A stretch of 64,000 nt of DNA from assembly GCA_019321725.1 (NCBI GenBank), contig CM033119.1, forward strand, positions 186,001-250,000, written 5' to 3'. Every line of letters begins with the position of its first letter. Within the stretch, counting starts at the first letter, position 1. Below the pieces are notes generated by a model. It was not told where the DNA came from. It saw only the letters and a list, made by a program, of their open reading frames with translations, and made no database searches. The position numbers and the translations under genes are program-made. This DNA is from Paulownia fortunei (Eukaryota > Streptophyta > Magnoliopsida > Lamiales > Paulowniaceae). Shown piece after piece: positions 23,981 to 37,900 of the stretch.

Positions 23981-26624
23981 TATATGAAGTTGGTATTCTT
24001 ACGTCTTTTCGTGCAATGCATTGGGCATTCAGCGTTATTTTTATCATATCAATAATGATTGCAAACTTGTTTAATACTCTATACTCACTACAATTTTCTT
24101 CTGCTACATATTGCTTGACCCTGCAAATTCATGACGCCCAAAAAGCTTCTGCAAGTTTTATGGCTTCTTCTTTTGTGATCAGTTTGATTTTTTTCTATTT
24201 TTTCTATTTATTTTTTTCTTTTGTTTATAATTATAATTCCATCCATCCCTAAACGCTTAATAAACACTCAAAAGGATTTTATAAAATACTACTTAAAGAT
24301 ATGGTATGTTTACGTAACAAATTTATCAAAGGTTGCGGTGGGTTGGGCTTATTCTCTGGATCGATGCCTGCAGATACAAGATTACTCGTAGAACGCCCGA
24401 TTCTTGATAAGCCCAAAAGGATTCAAACATTAACATTGGACTAGGATCTTAGTAACCATAATCTAAAGCAAAATGAAGCCCAAGCCTTGTACTACTGTCT
24501 CTGACATAATGAAAAGACTTTTTTGACCTTTAAAATCAATTTGAACCCTAAACCTTTAAGTGCGCCAATTTGACACTTTAATTTTTTAAAGTGTACCAAA
24601 ATTCAAAACTCACCTATCAGGAATATATTGTATCCACCTCCCCTACGTGCTTTTTTTTTTTTTTTTTTTTTTTTTAAAGCATCCACCTCCTTTAAGTTTT
24701 GCGTTTTTAGTAAATATTTCCCTTCTATCACCATTCGATCATACTTCTAATAGGATTTTTTTAAAAGACAAACATATCCTCTTTGATATACTTATGAAAA
24801 AAAAGGCATAAACTTTAAAAACTAATTATAGTTAATTTGATAATGCGTGATTCTTTTAAAAAGTAAAATCAAAATTGAAGTTTAAGTCATATTTAATAGA
24901 ATATAAAATATAGATCAATATTAATATGTTTAAAATAAATGCATCCCTTTGAAATATTAGCGAGAGACACCTTTCTTAAAATGCGTAATTCCAAAAAGAA
25001 TTATGATGTCAAAATTTAAGTGGTGAAGTTTTTCTCATTAATACATAGCGTATATATATTGTTATTTATACATGATAACATAATAAATTGTAAAATAACT
25101 CCCATTTGATTCTTGTAAATTTATAATACTATTCAATATAATATCAAAGTTGGAATTTTTAATTAAATCTAGGTCTCATGTATTAGGAAAAAATAATAAT
25201 ATGGGTCTCTCACTTCGTTTTAAAAATCATGCATTTGGAAAATTGTGAACTAATTATAAAATAATTTTTTACAGATAAAATTAGTATTAGTATTAGTCAT
25301 ATTCTTTATATAATTGAAGAGATCTTAAAGTTTAACTTTGTTATCACTCATTTCTTTGAGGATATAGACAGTTTTATTTGGTTTTAATAGAATTTGACTA
25401 AAATAATGCTAGAACAAGTTATTTTCCAAATATTCAATGCGTAGAAAAATTTAAATGCTAAAAAGCCTTTTCAAGGGGGATGGATGCATATATATATTTC
25501 CTTTTTTTGGTAGATGAATTTGGCCGAAAATTGATACAAAATAACACAACTCACTAGCACACATAAGAGTGAGGATATTGATGGTTCGATTTCTAAGTTG
25601 AATCTTCTATTTATTTTTTTTAAATGGTGTTTCGTTTTGTGATTCATTAATTCTATTTTCTACAAGATATAGCAGGAAAGTTCTCTTTTTTATTTTTTAA
25701 AAAATAATTTTTGAAGACCATGTATGTCAAGAATAAGTCACTCAAAGGATGAATTATATGAGTGTATATATATACTGTATATACTTGTCAACCATACAAC
25801 AATTAATTTTTGTCCCGAATTGAAGAGATCACTTAACTACTCATTACCTGTGATGAATAACAATTCACTTGAGCTTCCTAAAATGAAATGGTAATTTTTT
25901 TTAATTTTTTTTTTTTTTTAGTAAAGTAATTAATACATTATTATATTAACTATTAACATATAATGTATCAGTAATAATCAAAGTCAAACAAGTAATTAAA
26001 ATATATCAATAATCAATTACTATAAAAATAAATTAATGCCCGTATGTGTGTGTGTGTGTGTATATATAGGAATTCAAATTCAAATTCAAATTCAGAATTT
26101 TAGAATTTTAAAACCTCAATTTTTTGCCACTTGAATTTAGACTTGGTTGGTTAACTATTAGATATATATTAGAAAATTCATTTTTCGCTAACATTATTAT
26201 AGTTTAATTTCTTTAAAATTTCCTGGGCACATGGCTGGGAATTTTCTTGATTATCTAGTTATATAACTTCCTTAAAATGATAAAACGACCCACATGGTAA
26301 CAGGTCATCTATATTTAGCAACTCTTAGCTTCCTCTGATCATCCACGATCCCATGATTTCTTCAACTGACCTTTCAACTTTCAACCAACTAACCTCCCTT
26401 TTTTCCTTCCTTCCTTCTCTCTTCTTCTCTTCACTTTCCATTAAAACCCTAGAGTTACACACCTTTTTTCTTTATCATAAACCTTTTCTGAAACAAGAAA
26501 AGACAAAAAAAAAAAAAAAAAAGCTGAAAGCCCCCACCATTTCCAATCCTCCACTCCACCGAAAAATTTACCCGTTTCCCGCTAGATTTTCTATTTTTAG
26601 TACATTTCCTTGTCTCAAAATCAT

Positions 26625-26632
26625 TATAAATA
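26625..26632 (+). promoter_or_regulatory. TATA box of first mannanase gene
   Basis: TATAAATA lies 80 bases before the chosen start at 26705. The in-frame ATG at 26636 is only four bases past this box, so it cannot be in the normal transcript. Confidence 0.75.
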
Positions 26633-26704
26633 GCCATGCAAGCACCTGCAACGACTCACACCAATCTCCTCCTCCTGCATTGCCATAACATAGTACTGTT
26701 TCAA

Positions 26705-28798
26705 ATGGCTTCTATTAGCAGCACAAGTTTGATTCTTGGTACGTTGCTTTTCTTGGCCCTTGCTGCTGAAGCCAGGGTTCCAAGAGACTTAGCGTTTGTT
26801 AGGACTAGGGACTCCCATTTTGTGCTCCATGGATCACCTTTTCTCTTCAATGGCTTCAACGCCTATTGGATGATGCATGTTGCTTCCGATCCCAACGAGA
26901 GGTACAAAGTATCTGAGGTATTTAGAGAAGCCTCTACTGCTGGTCTCACTGTCTGCAGGACTTGGGCTTTCAGCGATGGAGGTGATCGCGCCCTGCAAAT
27001 ATCACCTGGAACCTACGATGAACGTGTGTTTCAGGTAATCTTTTACAGCAAAAATTATACAATATTTAGTAATCAACACCATAAGCATTTTAACAATTTT
27101 GTATATATACTGCTGTTTCCCTTTGATCAGGAAAATGAAAATACGAGTTGTTACTACTTGAGTACTACTGAGTATGTTTTTCTTGAAACTAAATCTGCAG
27201 GGACTAGATTTTGTGATTTCTGAAGCAAAAAAGTATGGGATTCGCTTGATATTGAGCTTCGTGAATAATTACAATGATTTTGGGGGTAAACAGCAGTATG
27301 CCCAATGGGCTAGAAATGCAGGAGTGAAAATTAATGGTGATGACGATTTCTACACACATCCAGTGCTCAGAAGTTATTACAAGAACCATATCAACGTAAG
27401 AATTTAATTCTTGGGCACCCCCGCCAAACCTTGCTAACCTGTGACTTAATCCTTGTATTAATTATTGATTCGTTAATTTTGTACGCTTTTGCAGAGAGTG
27501 GTGACAAGATTCAACACCATTACTAGAATTGCTTACAGGGATGATCCCACAATCATGGCGTGGGAACTTATGAATGAGCCCCGTTGCCAAGCTGATTACT
27601 CTGGAAGAACCGTTAACGTAAGTGCAATTAATTAGTATTAATTTTTTGCACATTTCCAAGTTCTTAAATTAATACTTCTTTTTAGCAACACACACACACA
27701 CACACACACATATATACATATATATGTATGTATGTATGTATAGTGTCATTAATGATTATTTGCGAAGAGGCCTTGACTGATTATTTCTTTTAAGATGGCT
27801 GCAGGGTTGGGTTCAAGAAATGGCAAGTTTCGTGAAATCCCTGGATAATAAGCACTTGCTTGAGATAGGGATGGAAGGATTTTATGGAGACACGATGCCA
27901 CAAAGGAAGCAAGTCAATCCTGGTTACCAAGTTGGAACAGATTTCATTAGTAACAATCTTATCAGAGAGATCGATTTCGCAACCATACACGCTTACCCTG
28001 ATATTTGGTTAGTTGACCTTCCCTTAATTAAGCTTCCTAAGCTAAATTTCAAGAAAGTTCATAAAGGAAAGTGATATAACGAGTCAAAATATTTATTCAG
28101 TCTTAAACCTTTGTATAATCCAAGAATTGGAGCAGTGTACAAATGATTGGACAGTTAGTTGGCATTCTCAGTTCAATGTGGACAGTTAGAAGGAACTATA
28201 AAGAAAAAGCTTTTGCTGAAAACCTGCAAGAAATTGCTAAAAGGAAGGCAACAACAATTTTGGGTTCTAATCGTTTCCTAAATTAGGGTGCTGACCCTTT
28301 TATTCTCTTTTTTACAGGTTATCCGGGAAAAGTGAGAATGAACAAATGGGATTCATGGAGAGCTGGATGTCGAATCATTGGGAAGACGCGAGAACCATAT
28401 TGAAGAAGCCATTAGTAATTGCTGAATTTGGAAAGTCCAGCAAAGACCCGGGATTCAGTTTGAATGAAAGAGACTTGTACATGGGCAATGTATACAGAGA
28501 CATATACAGGTTTGCAAGAACTGGAGGTACAATGAGTGGAAGCCTGGTGTGGCAGCTCATGGCTGAAGGCATGGATGGATACCATGATGGCTATGAAATC
28601 ATCTTATCTCAAAACCCTTCAACTGCTGGGATCATGTCAAGGCAATCCCATGCCATGAATTCTTTATCTCATTTGTTCAGTAACAATGGTCCTCATGCTC
28701 ATGTACATGGAGCCATGATGGCCCATGGACATGGTCATCATGCAACAAACAATGCAAAGCATGGCGTTCATCCATTTGGAAGGAAATCAACTCCATGA
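26705..28798 (+). CDS. Mannan endo-1,4-beta-mannosidase (GH5), copy 1, with His-rich tail
   Basis: Five exons, 26705-27034, 27201-27395, 27495-27617, 27805-28007 and 28318-28798 (phases 0, 0, 0, 2), encode 443 residues. A signal peptide ([15 protein letters not shown]) directs it to the wall, where the family cleaves beta-1,4-mannan backbones of hemicellulose and may also act as mannan transglycosylase. Both catalytic glutamates are present: the acid/base Glu203 in WELMNEPRC and the nucleophile Glu320 in VIAEFGKSS. The C-terminus carries an extra segment of about 40 residues with eleven histidines (for example [16 protein letters not shown]) that the neighbour lacks. A TATA box fixes the start. 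Its tandem partner lies 2.7 kb downstream on the same strand with identical lengths for exons 1-4. Confidence 0.95.
27687..27742. repeat. (CA)n-(TA)n-(TATG)n compound microsatellite, mannanase copy 1 intron 3
   Basis: About twelve CA units pass into TATATACATATATATG and then TATG repeats, inside the intron between exons 3 and 4. Confidence 0.9.
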
Positions 28799-30948
28799 AA
28801 AAACAAATAAGATGGATTGGATGTGTAATGTTCTAGTTTTTCATTAGGTTCATTACTTTCTAACAATGGGAAAAATATTTCCATTGATTTTATTCAAGTA
28901 CTGTTTCTCGATGTTGTAGTTCTTAATAATCAAATGAAATTATTTTTCATCTCAGTGTATAATGATTTCTCAAGGCCAATTTTCAATTTACCAGCACAAT
29001 GTATATAGTGAAATATACTACCAGAATTGTAGTCATCTATCAGATAAGGAGATCCATGGACAAAGACATAGGTGGGAATGAGTGGAGCTCGAGTCCAATT
29101 TTTTTAATGTTTTCAGACTCAAAGTCAAACTCACTTTATAAATTTAGGTTCAAACTCGAGTTTTGTCCAAAAATATCAAGCTCGTGTGTCTATTCAAGCT
29201 CACTACTATGGAAAAATTAATATTATGCTAACTTGAAATATTGTGAATTGTATTATCTAATTATATAAATTTAATTATTTTAATTGATTATCATTATTAT
29301 TGTTATTTTTTAAAATAAAAGTATTGTTAATATTACCGGTATTATTATTAATAAAATCATAGTATAATTAAAGATGTAAATTAATTAAAAAAGTTATAAA
29401 AAAAAAAGCTCCCAAAACTTTCAAACACTTATAAATATTGTGGCTTCAGCTTGACAAGCGGGAACTCGAGTGGATCGCAAAGCTGAAAAACAGGGGTCGA
29501 TTGATGACCTTTCACCTTGAAACGAAGAGGAAAAAAAAAATAATGAAGTAATTACTACATTTATTTATTTATTTATTTATCTTTGGTTTTAGGAGAAACT
29601 CATCAATCTCTCTTGACAACAAAGTTAAGGTGTGTTGAAAATAATTGATGATGTTACAAGTTGATGAGGTCAGATTGATCGTGTGATGTGTGTGGATGTA
29701 ATTAACAACACTTATCGAGTAAAAGAGATTGATGATAGTGAGGAGATCGAAGTGCAATGCAGCATGCATACCATTATGGGCATGCATGGGGTACGTATTT
29801 GATTAATTAAGATTATGAAGTTGAAGTGTAAAATTATTATTGATGAGGTAGGCCGTAGGTAGTTAATAAAGTTATAAGTTGTTATATATAGCTATTATAA
29901 TTATAAAAAATAGTGTATTCAGTTATAAAGAGCACATGTGATTATGTCATTGCTTATAGATGCAGTAGTGCTCAACTGCTCATGCATCCATACACATGCA
30001 CCTTCATTCCAATTTTTATTTTTTTTCTTTCTTTTATTAATAATTAAAAAATTGTTGATGCAGAATTTGAGGGCAATGGTTATCAATTCCATGCTGCTCC
30101 TCCCTCAAATAGCACATACATGCATGTATGCAGACATTCACTTTTTTTATTTTTTTTTTTCTTTAAATAGTACTATATATATATATATATGTAATAATAA
30201 TAATTATTATTATTATTATTTGGAAATTGCATGGGAAGCAAGCAAATGAACGTCATAAGATTGAGAAGTTTCGTCACAAACCTTATAATAAAAAAATAGA
30301 TATGCAGCGTAGGTGGTGTTTCTTTTTCTTTTTTTCTTTTTCTTTTCAGGATCGTTTAATTTGTTTCCCCATTCACAATATTGCGCTCTAACTAAAATAG
30401 TAGAACGATCCTTTTTATTGTTAATTATATGTATATTCATCAATAAATAAATATTTAATTTGTTTGTCACCATATGTATCCTTATTAATTACTATTACTA
30501 ATTTATCTCTACAATTTTCTATAAACTACATGTCAATTTCCAATTCTTTTCTCTTTTTAATCCTACCTTCCTTAAATATATTTTATAAAGCTTTCAGTGC
30601 ATTCATATATTTAGGTAGGTGAATAATATTGGATAAACATAAGTCGCATTTCAGTCAGTTTTTGGGAGGGAAACCGAACCATTGGCCCCATGGGCCGCCT
30701 CACTTTTTCAATCAGTTATGTTGGTGGAAACTAAATTCTCAGCCTTAGTGCGCTGCTCTACTTTACTTTACTTTACTTGTGGATATAGTATTATTTTATA
30801 CATGGATTTGGATCATCCCTTTTCAACTAGTAACCATGTGCTTCACTAATCACTCCCACATATATATGCATCTTTGGCAACTAATTCACCCTGATTCAAC
30901 TACACATGCCTGGATTTGTTGCTCTCTCACAACCCATAAACCATTAAT

Positions 30949-30979
<31 letters not shown>

Positions 30980-31447
30980 CTTAATGATGCGTGCCTACAT
31001 TTTGTTCTTAAATCTCATACCCCCCTAATCAATATATGATCAAAATCTCTCTCAAGAATTAATATATATTGATCGATTGAACCAAATGTCAAGAAAACTA
31101 ACCACATGCACTGCAACCATCAGCTATTTTCCATTTTAAGCACCACATTTTTTTCAGGCAGATCCATGGAATTTCAGTTAGATCCCGAAATTTCTCATGC
31201 ATCCTCTCATCTTCCTTTAACTATCACTTTCAACTGTATCAACACATTCATCATCCACATTCTCTATTGCTACTCATTTTACTCAACAATTTCACATGCA
31301 TGTAATTCTTCTCCTTGTGTTCTGCTAAATTATTTCCAGGTTTTCAGTGGAAAGTTCTCTTTTCCTTGCGCCCCCATTTCATTTATCTTATCCTTCCCGC
31401 CACACACACACACACACAGAGTACCCCATCCAGGGCCAACCTACACC
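28799..31447. other. Spacer between the tandem mannanase genes
   Basis: AT-rich, with the 3' UTR of copy 1 on the left and the promoter of copy 2 on the right. It includes a (TA)n tract at 30951-30979 and a stretch near 29085-29480 rich in CTCGAG-type words that may be a decayed repeat. No gene seen. Confidence 0.55.
30951..30979. repeat. (TA)n microsatellite
   Basis: About fourteen TA units about 575 bases upstream of the second mannanase gene. Confidence 0.85.
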
Positions 31448-31455
31448 TATAAATA
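31448..31455 (+). promoter_or_regulatory. TATA box of second mannanase gene
   Basis: TATAAATA, 80 bases before the start codon at 31528, the same motif and spacing as in copy 1. The spacing suggests the core promoter was duplicated together with the gene. Confidence 0.75.
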
Positions 31456-31527
31456 ACCATCTAATCCTCCTCCATTTTCCCCATCTCTATTCAGAGTAGA
31501 TATTTCTAATAAACCATTTGAAGCATA

Positions 31528-33117
31528 ATGGCTTTCTTTAGAAAAAATACTAGCGCATGCGGTTTACTTTGTCTATTCTTCCTTGCATTTGAGGCGAGAA
31601 TGAGTTTAGCTTCAGGGTTTGTTCAAACTAGAGGAACACAATTTGTGTTGGACAATTCCCCTTTTCTCTTCAATGGATTCAACGCTTACTGGATGATGCA
31701 CATTGCTGCACAGCCAAGTGAAAGGTACAAAGTTTCCAATGTATTTCGTGAGGCTGCAGCTGCTGGTCTCACTGTCTGTCGCACATGGGCATTTAGCGAT
31801 GGAGGTAACCAAGCTCTCCAGATATCTCCCGGTGTCTATGATGAAAATGTGTTTCAGGTAATGAGCTCATTTTCCCATGCATCTTTCTTCAAGTTTGTTC
31901 TGTCTGTACAGATACATTTCCTTTAGTACTGATGATGTTCTGTTGAATATTTTTGTGACGATGCTTGCAGGCACTTGATTTTGTGGTTTCACAGGCAGCA
32001 AAGTACAATGTTCACTTGATTCTGAGTTTGAGCAACAATTATCAAGATTTTGGTGGGAGAGCTCAGTATGTGAATTGGGCTAGAAATGCTGGGGTGCAAA
32101 TAAGCAGTGACGATGATTTCTACACCAATGCGGTTGTAAAGGGATTCTACAAGAACCATGTCCAGGTACCATCGACAGCATTCCAATACTTCCAATTACT
32201 AATGGTTTGATTCTTCACCAAAATTGCTAACTTTATGTACTTTTACCACAGAGAGTTCTTACCAGAATCAACACAATTACTGGGGTTGCTTATAAAGATG
32301 ATCCAACAGTCATGGCTTGGGAACTTATTAATGAACCACGTTGCCAAGCAGACTACTCTGGCAACACCGTGAATGTAAATCCATAAACTTTTTATTTTCA
32401 AATATTCTATGGACAGGACTGATGTTTCTTAGTTACGATCAATATGACAGGCTTGGGTGCAAGAAATGGCCTCACATGTCAAATCCATCGACAAGAAACA
32501 CCTGCTGGAAATAGGCATGGAAGGCTTCTATGGAGACTCAATTCCAGACAGAAAGCAATACAATCCAGGTTACCAAGTGGGTACAGATTTTATCAGCAAC
32601 AATCTCATCAAGGAGATTGATTTCACAACTATTCATGCATATCCTGATGTGTGGTAAATTTACCATCCTTATTAAAATTTCTCATTTCTGATAAGGATCA
32701 CCATAAACAAAGCCATAATGAGTCCTAAGACTGCAATTTCACTACAGGCTATCAGCGCAGGGTGATGATGCCCAGATGGCATTCATGCGAAGGTGGATGA
32801 CAAGTCACTGGACAGATTCTAGGACCCTTTTGAAGAAACCAATGGTTTTCAGTGAATTTGGCAAATCAAGTAAAGATCCAGGGTTCAGCATAACATCAAG
32901 AGACTCATTCCTGAATGCCATTTATAACAACATTTATAGTTTTGCAAGAGGAGGAGGAATTGGAGGCGGCTTGGTTTGGCAAATTCTCGCTGAAGGAATG
33001 GAATCATATTCCGATGGATATGAAATTGTTTTGTCTCAGAATCCATCAACAAGCTCAATTATTAGCCAGCAGTCGCGGCAAATGACAGCTCTAGAACACA
33101 TGATGAGCAGGCCATGA
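31528..33117 (+). CDS. Mannan endo-1,4-beta-mannosidase (GH5), copy 2
   Basis: Five exons, 31528-31857, 31971-32165, 32252-32374, 32451-32653 and 32748-33117, encode 406 residues. Exons 1-4 have exactly the lengths of copy 1 (330, 195, 123 and 203 bases) and the same phases, so the pair is a clear tandem duplication. A signal peptide precedes the GH5 domain. The acid/base Glu203 (WELINEPRC) and nucleophile Glu320 (VFSEFGKSS) are intact. In exon 4 the two proteins differ at about 11 of 68 residues, so the duplication is not recent. The tail is short (ending HMMSRP) and lacks the histidine-rich extension. The introns are shorter than those of copy 1. It is probably an active wall mannanase. Confidence 0.95.
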
Positions 33118-34934
33118 ATGGTGCTTTTTCTTCTCTCTGTTTTTATTCCCCCAAATCCAAAGCTGGAGGAAGATCATGACTCTGATTAACTGATTTACTT
33201 CCATCTCCAAAGGGAAAACTGATAGTTATATATTATAAGTTAGATAAAATCCCACGATTAAGGTTAATTTGTTGTTATGTGGGAGCTTTAAATTTTCTTG
33301 TTTACTAGTATTGTTTTAAATTTGTTCACGATGTCAAAAATTACGGTTCTTTGGTACGATAAAAAGACGTCCAAAATCAGAAAAAGAAACACAGACACCC
33401 CAAATAATCAGCGGTTAAGCAGACATTAGCATTATCTTATATTTTTCGAAAGTACAGTACTGCAACACAAGCAGAAAGCCCATAAAAAGCTTCATTTTGA
33501 AAACACTGCAAACAATTCCTTTTTCATTTTCTGGAAAAAAAGACTTGAGCATAGCCTAGTTTTGATTTTTATAAAGGGGAGATTTTTCACAGTGGGTCGG
33601 CCCCAATTACATCATAGGGGTTGGATTACTTTTTTCTTCACCACCCACCCGCCCACCCCCTTTCATCTAATGATCCAATGATCTTGGATGGATGGGGTAT
33701 ATTACACCTCATCCATATTCCATCCAAGAATTTCACTATTCAAGGCATCTACACTTACTGTAGATTACCAGGTTACCAAAACATTGTGCATCTTATCGAA
33801 TCTGGCATATATACTATGAAAAAATAAATTCGGCCAATCGATTTTGGAGCAAAAGAGATGAACAGGTGCCCTAAGTGAAATAAATAGAATAATGCTTAAT
33901 GAAATGTGCATCACTGAATAGTTTAACTAGCAGTACACTTTAACTAGCAAATTTCACTTGTTCAATACTGTACAGTTTATACATCAATACATAAATTGAG
34001 CGGAGAAAATGAGAACAGGATAAGAACAGAGAACCAAAACTAAAAGAGATAAACCAGTGAGCTCGTATGTGTACTCTGATCTTTGTTCCGTTCCAAACCG
34101 AGCATTTGGGAAAACAGTAGGAAAGATTTGAAAATGGAAGCAAAATACAGAATTATTTTCCTTTCTACCCTTCCAACAAAGCAAGGATATATATATAAAA
34201 CAAAGAAAAGCAGACCAACTCAAGCAAGATAAATAATTTAACCCAGACTATCATCACCAGGTACAATATCATTCAAGTGCATGGCAATAGGCAGCTGAGA
34301 TAGTGATGTATAGAGCTTTCAACTTAATAATATAAACTAATAGAATACATAACACCCAAAACCACATTGAACGACCAGGTATAAATATCATTGAAGTGCA
34401 AGGAATTTGGCAGCTGAGATAGTGATGTATAGAACTTTCAACTTAATAATATAAACTAATAGAATACATAACACCAAAATCCACATTGAACGACTGCGTC
34501 TCGTTTGAGGCTCAATCTCTAGTAAATGGAACAATCCACTGACGTGAGGAAAAACATATTTTCCACCTGATCCTGAAACTGTACATAAGAATGATTTGGA
34601 ACTTGACAAAATCACCTCAAATTATTATTTCTGGTCCCCATTAATGGGTGCTGCCTCTTTCTAAGAATACAATGAATGATCAACAACAGATTTAATAAGA
34701 AAACAAAGAAAATTTTGCTAAAAGTAGTCTATACCACACTATGCTACAAACAAAATTACATGCTATGCAACAACAAACCTCACCATTTGGACAATCCGTA
34801 TCAAGCACTGAAAACGTGAACTTTTTCCATCCACAGCAGATGATGACATTAAAATGACTATTCTACAGACGTTGATCTGTACCTTTTAACACAAATTGTA
34901 GAGACAAAACATGAAACAATTGTCAATGCAGCAA
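33118..34934. other. Convergent 3' flanks of mannanase copy 2 and SCYL2
   Basis: Both flanking genes end here. It includes 3' UTR on both sides and a 118-base tandem duplication at 34261-34496. No coding sequence supported. Confidence 0.6.
34261..34496. repeat. Tandem duplication, 2 x 118 bp
   Basis: The segment 34261-34378 is repeated at 34379-34496 with a handful of differences (for example GAGCTTTCAAC versus GAACTTTCAAC). It lies 440-670 bases beyond the SCYL2 stop codon. Confidence 0.92.
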
Positions 34935-37900
34935 CTACAGTAAGTCCAGTAGAGGGGGCTGCTCAGTTTGAGATTTCATCTGGCCAGGGCGTGATGCTGA
35001 ACTAGACCCAATTTGCCCTTGACTTCCCCTCCCTCGTCCTCTTACTCTACCAACAGCAGTTGTCGGAGGCGGAGCAAGCCTTGGTGCAATATGCTCATTC
35101 TTGTTAGGAGCAAAGATTGATTCCAAATTTGCTGCCTTCTCAGTGGAAGAACCAAGAGCGGAAATGCCAAGATTTTGCTTCGAATACCCAAGAGAGTTCT
35201 GTGAACTGAATCCACCACTGCTACTACCAACATTTGGTGATGAACTAATTCCTTGATTCTGGCTCTTCGACTCGCTAGAAGGTTGCATGCCAAAGGCCCA
35301 CGATGCAGATTGATAGCTCAAACCATTGGTGGTAGTTGCACTATTGCGGAGCACATATTTGTTAATTGATGATGCCGTGGTGCCATTGTTGAGAGAGCTG
35401 GAAACACTTGGGGCGCCCGGCCGCGGAGGCCAGTTAGCAAAAGGATCTATATCATCTAAACTTGAATCTGATGTGCCTTTGTTTCCATTTAGATTTTCTA
35501 AATCACCAAATTGAGTTGCAACACTCGATGAAGATCGAGGAGGCCATTCAACATCAACTGCAGGACATGAAGACGGCAGTTGTTGAGTGGAGGCAACAGA
35601 TGTTGTAGAGGACATGGAATATCTAGAGTTGCCTTGAGCAGGCTGAGCGGTTGATGTTGTAGTTGAAGACCGGAGGGCTGTGGGAGCTACCCTTGCAGGT
35701 ACCCAGTCTTCATCCCATGATGAACTGCGCTTCGTAATAGAAGGAGCACTGGAAACAGTTTTATTTATTTGTCCTGATGTATGCCCCTCAGCTGCAGGCG
35801 ACGGTTTTACGTCAGGAAATCCAGAATCTGTCAAAGTTACTCCTCGTTTTTCTTCTATTTTCCTGTAAAGCAGCATAAAATCAAATTATGTATCGCCAGA
35901 TAAATGAACATACACATTGACATAGTAAGTTGGCAAATGATGCAAGTCCGATGGTACACATGTCAAATGAAACTAGAACCTGAAAATTTGGGAACCCAGA
36001 ATTTATAAGAGGTGCTAAGTATTGTGCAAAAGATGGTAATCCTACCTTAATACATCCTTGACAAAAAGCATATACTTTGCAAACTGCTGAACATTTAATT
36101 GTTGGGTAATGAGAAGAGGTATGACTAGTGGAAGAACATGCTCCGCTACAAATTCAATGCCATACTGGTACGAAGAAACAGAATGGGCACGGTAAGTTGA
36201 GAGTGGCTATGATTATCCAGAACTCTTTCATTACTTCCAACACTAGTAAAAATCACAAACCTGCTTCAAAATTGAGTTTGCAACCCCAAGGGTACACATA
36301 AGAGTTGGAGCAGAATGATCAACAGCAGTACATCGTTGGATAGTTTGCAAGATATCTAAAACAGCAGTCTTATCTAGTATGTGAACCATGTCACTAAAAC
36401 ATAAGAGAGCATTCACTCTCACCTGCCAACAGAAGAAAAACCTAGCTTTTAGACTGATGAATTGACTTTTAGCGTGTCTAGTAGATAGAGATATATATGT
36501 ATATATATATAGAGAGAGAGAGAGAAGGAATCAAGATGGCATATTACAAATGCAAGGACTGAGTGGATATTTGCTTGGAAAAAAAAATAACAAAATTATA
36601 TGACAATGTAATCTTATTTTGCGGCCATCATAATTGCTCAGTAACAAATTCAACAGAGGACTACCACAATTCATTTCTTCCTCCAGACATGCAATCAGCA
36701 TGATCATGAGTAAATGGCTGAGCAAATAAAGGTAATACACCAATGTCAAGAGTCTGAAGTAGCTTGGAAAAGAGAGTAGGAACATCTTCAACAGACTCTT
36801 GATTATAACTGCTTTCATTTGCTTATGAAAGACAAGCATAGATAATGTTAAAAGGTCAGTGTAAGCATTCACAACATAACACTAATATAAATTGCAATAT
36901 CCTATTACTCACAAGCCTACTTAAAGATATGTCTCAATTTATCTTGGAAAAGGAAGAAAATAGTCAAAATAATAATGTTTTCATAATGTCAGATTCCGCA
37001 AAAGTATTCAATTCTATATGCATCGGATAGTTGGAATTATAAAATCAGCAAGATCACTTACCGCAGCAACAGTTGTTTTAAGTGCCAAGCCATGAACACG
37101 AGGCAAAACAGTTTGCTTGACTAGCTGCAAGGGAGAAAAGGAACAGAGAGATAAGAAATGAGCAAATAATTAGGCTCAAACCAGGTTGCGCTGGCTTGAT
37201 TCCCAGGAAAAATCAATCTTATTGAAGACAATAATACAATGTCGCCAAGAATTGAATTGCACTGGAACAGCCATCTTTTGGCAATCCTCCTTATAGCTGT
37301 CAGCCAATTTATTTCCAGTTTATGCAGTAAAGGTACAGAGACTAAAGGAAAATGACAGATTCCCACACAACCAATTTACCGAACAATCATCATACACACC
37401 TACTTAGAGGAAGTCGAAGGGACCAGTGCTATTAACAGTGAGGATCAATAGACTATGCAATCAAGTATTGAGGCAATAAGATCCAAGATGAAAGATAGTC
37501 CAAGCAGATGTTCAGGGTGAGCCCATGTATTTCAGGAAAAAGTGCACTTACCCTTCTAGAGAGGTATGAAGCAAAGCCATGCTCAAGAAACACAATCACT
37601 CGTGCTGATGATGTCGGATATTCAATTCAAATGCAAAGAGTGCAAATACAGGATCGGTTCTATATCGTGGTACATCTTCCTCTCTAGTTATCCCCCCTTG
37701 ACCTCACAAACGAGAAAAATGACTACACATACCACCTATATGATGTAAGTTGGCATATGTAACTATCTGTTCTTGGAATGAATACCATTTTAATACATTA
37801 GGCTACAGCACAATTCAGTGTCTCTGTCCTACATAATATCAACTTCATCATCCAACTGACACACTTAATTTCATTCAAGGGAACAGCTTACGGACAAAAA

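Larger units (their letters stand above)
21644..26624. other. Gene desert between GH9 and first mannanase
   Basis: About 5 kb of AT-rich DNA with the promoters of the two flanking, divergently transcribed genes at its ends. It holds microsatellites (entries below), a poly-T run of about 27 bases near 24650-24676, and (TG)n at about 26044-26060. I found no gene, RNA or intact mobile element. Confidence 0.6.

Noticed and set aside
24520..24720. Sequence resembling the ends of the 12484-13350 element
   Set aside because: Only general T/C-rich similarity; no matching inverted end found.
25545..25610. GGTTCGATTTC resembling a tRNA B box
   Set aside because: The surrounding sequence cannot form acceptor or anticodon stems.
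26636..26704. Upstream in-frame ATG of mannanase copy 1
   Set aside because: It lies four bases after the TATA box, so it should not be transcribed; the signal peptide begins properly at 26705.
29085..29480. CTCGAG-rich stretch, possible inverted-repeat element
   Set aside because: I could not align the two ends convincingly and saw no target duplication.
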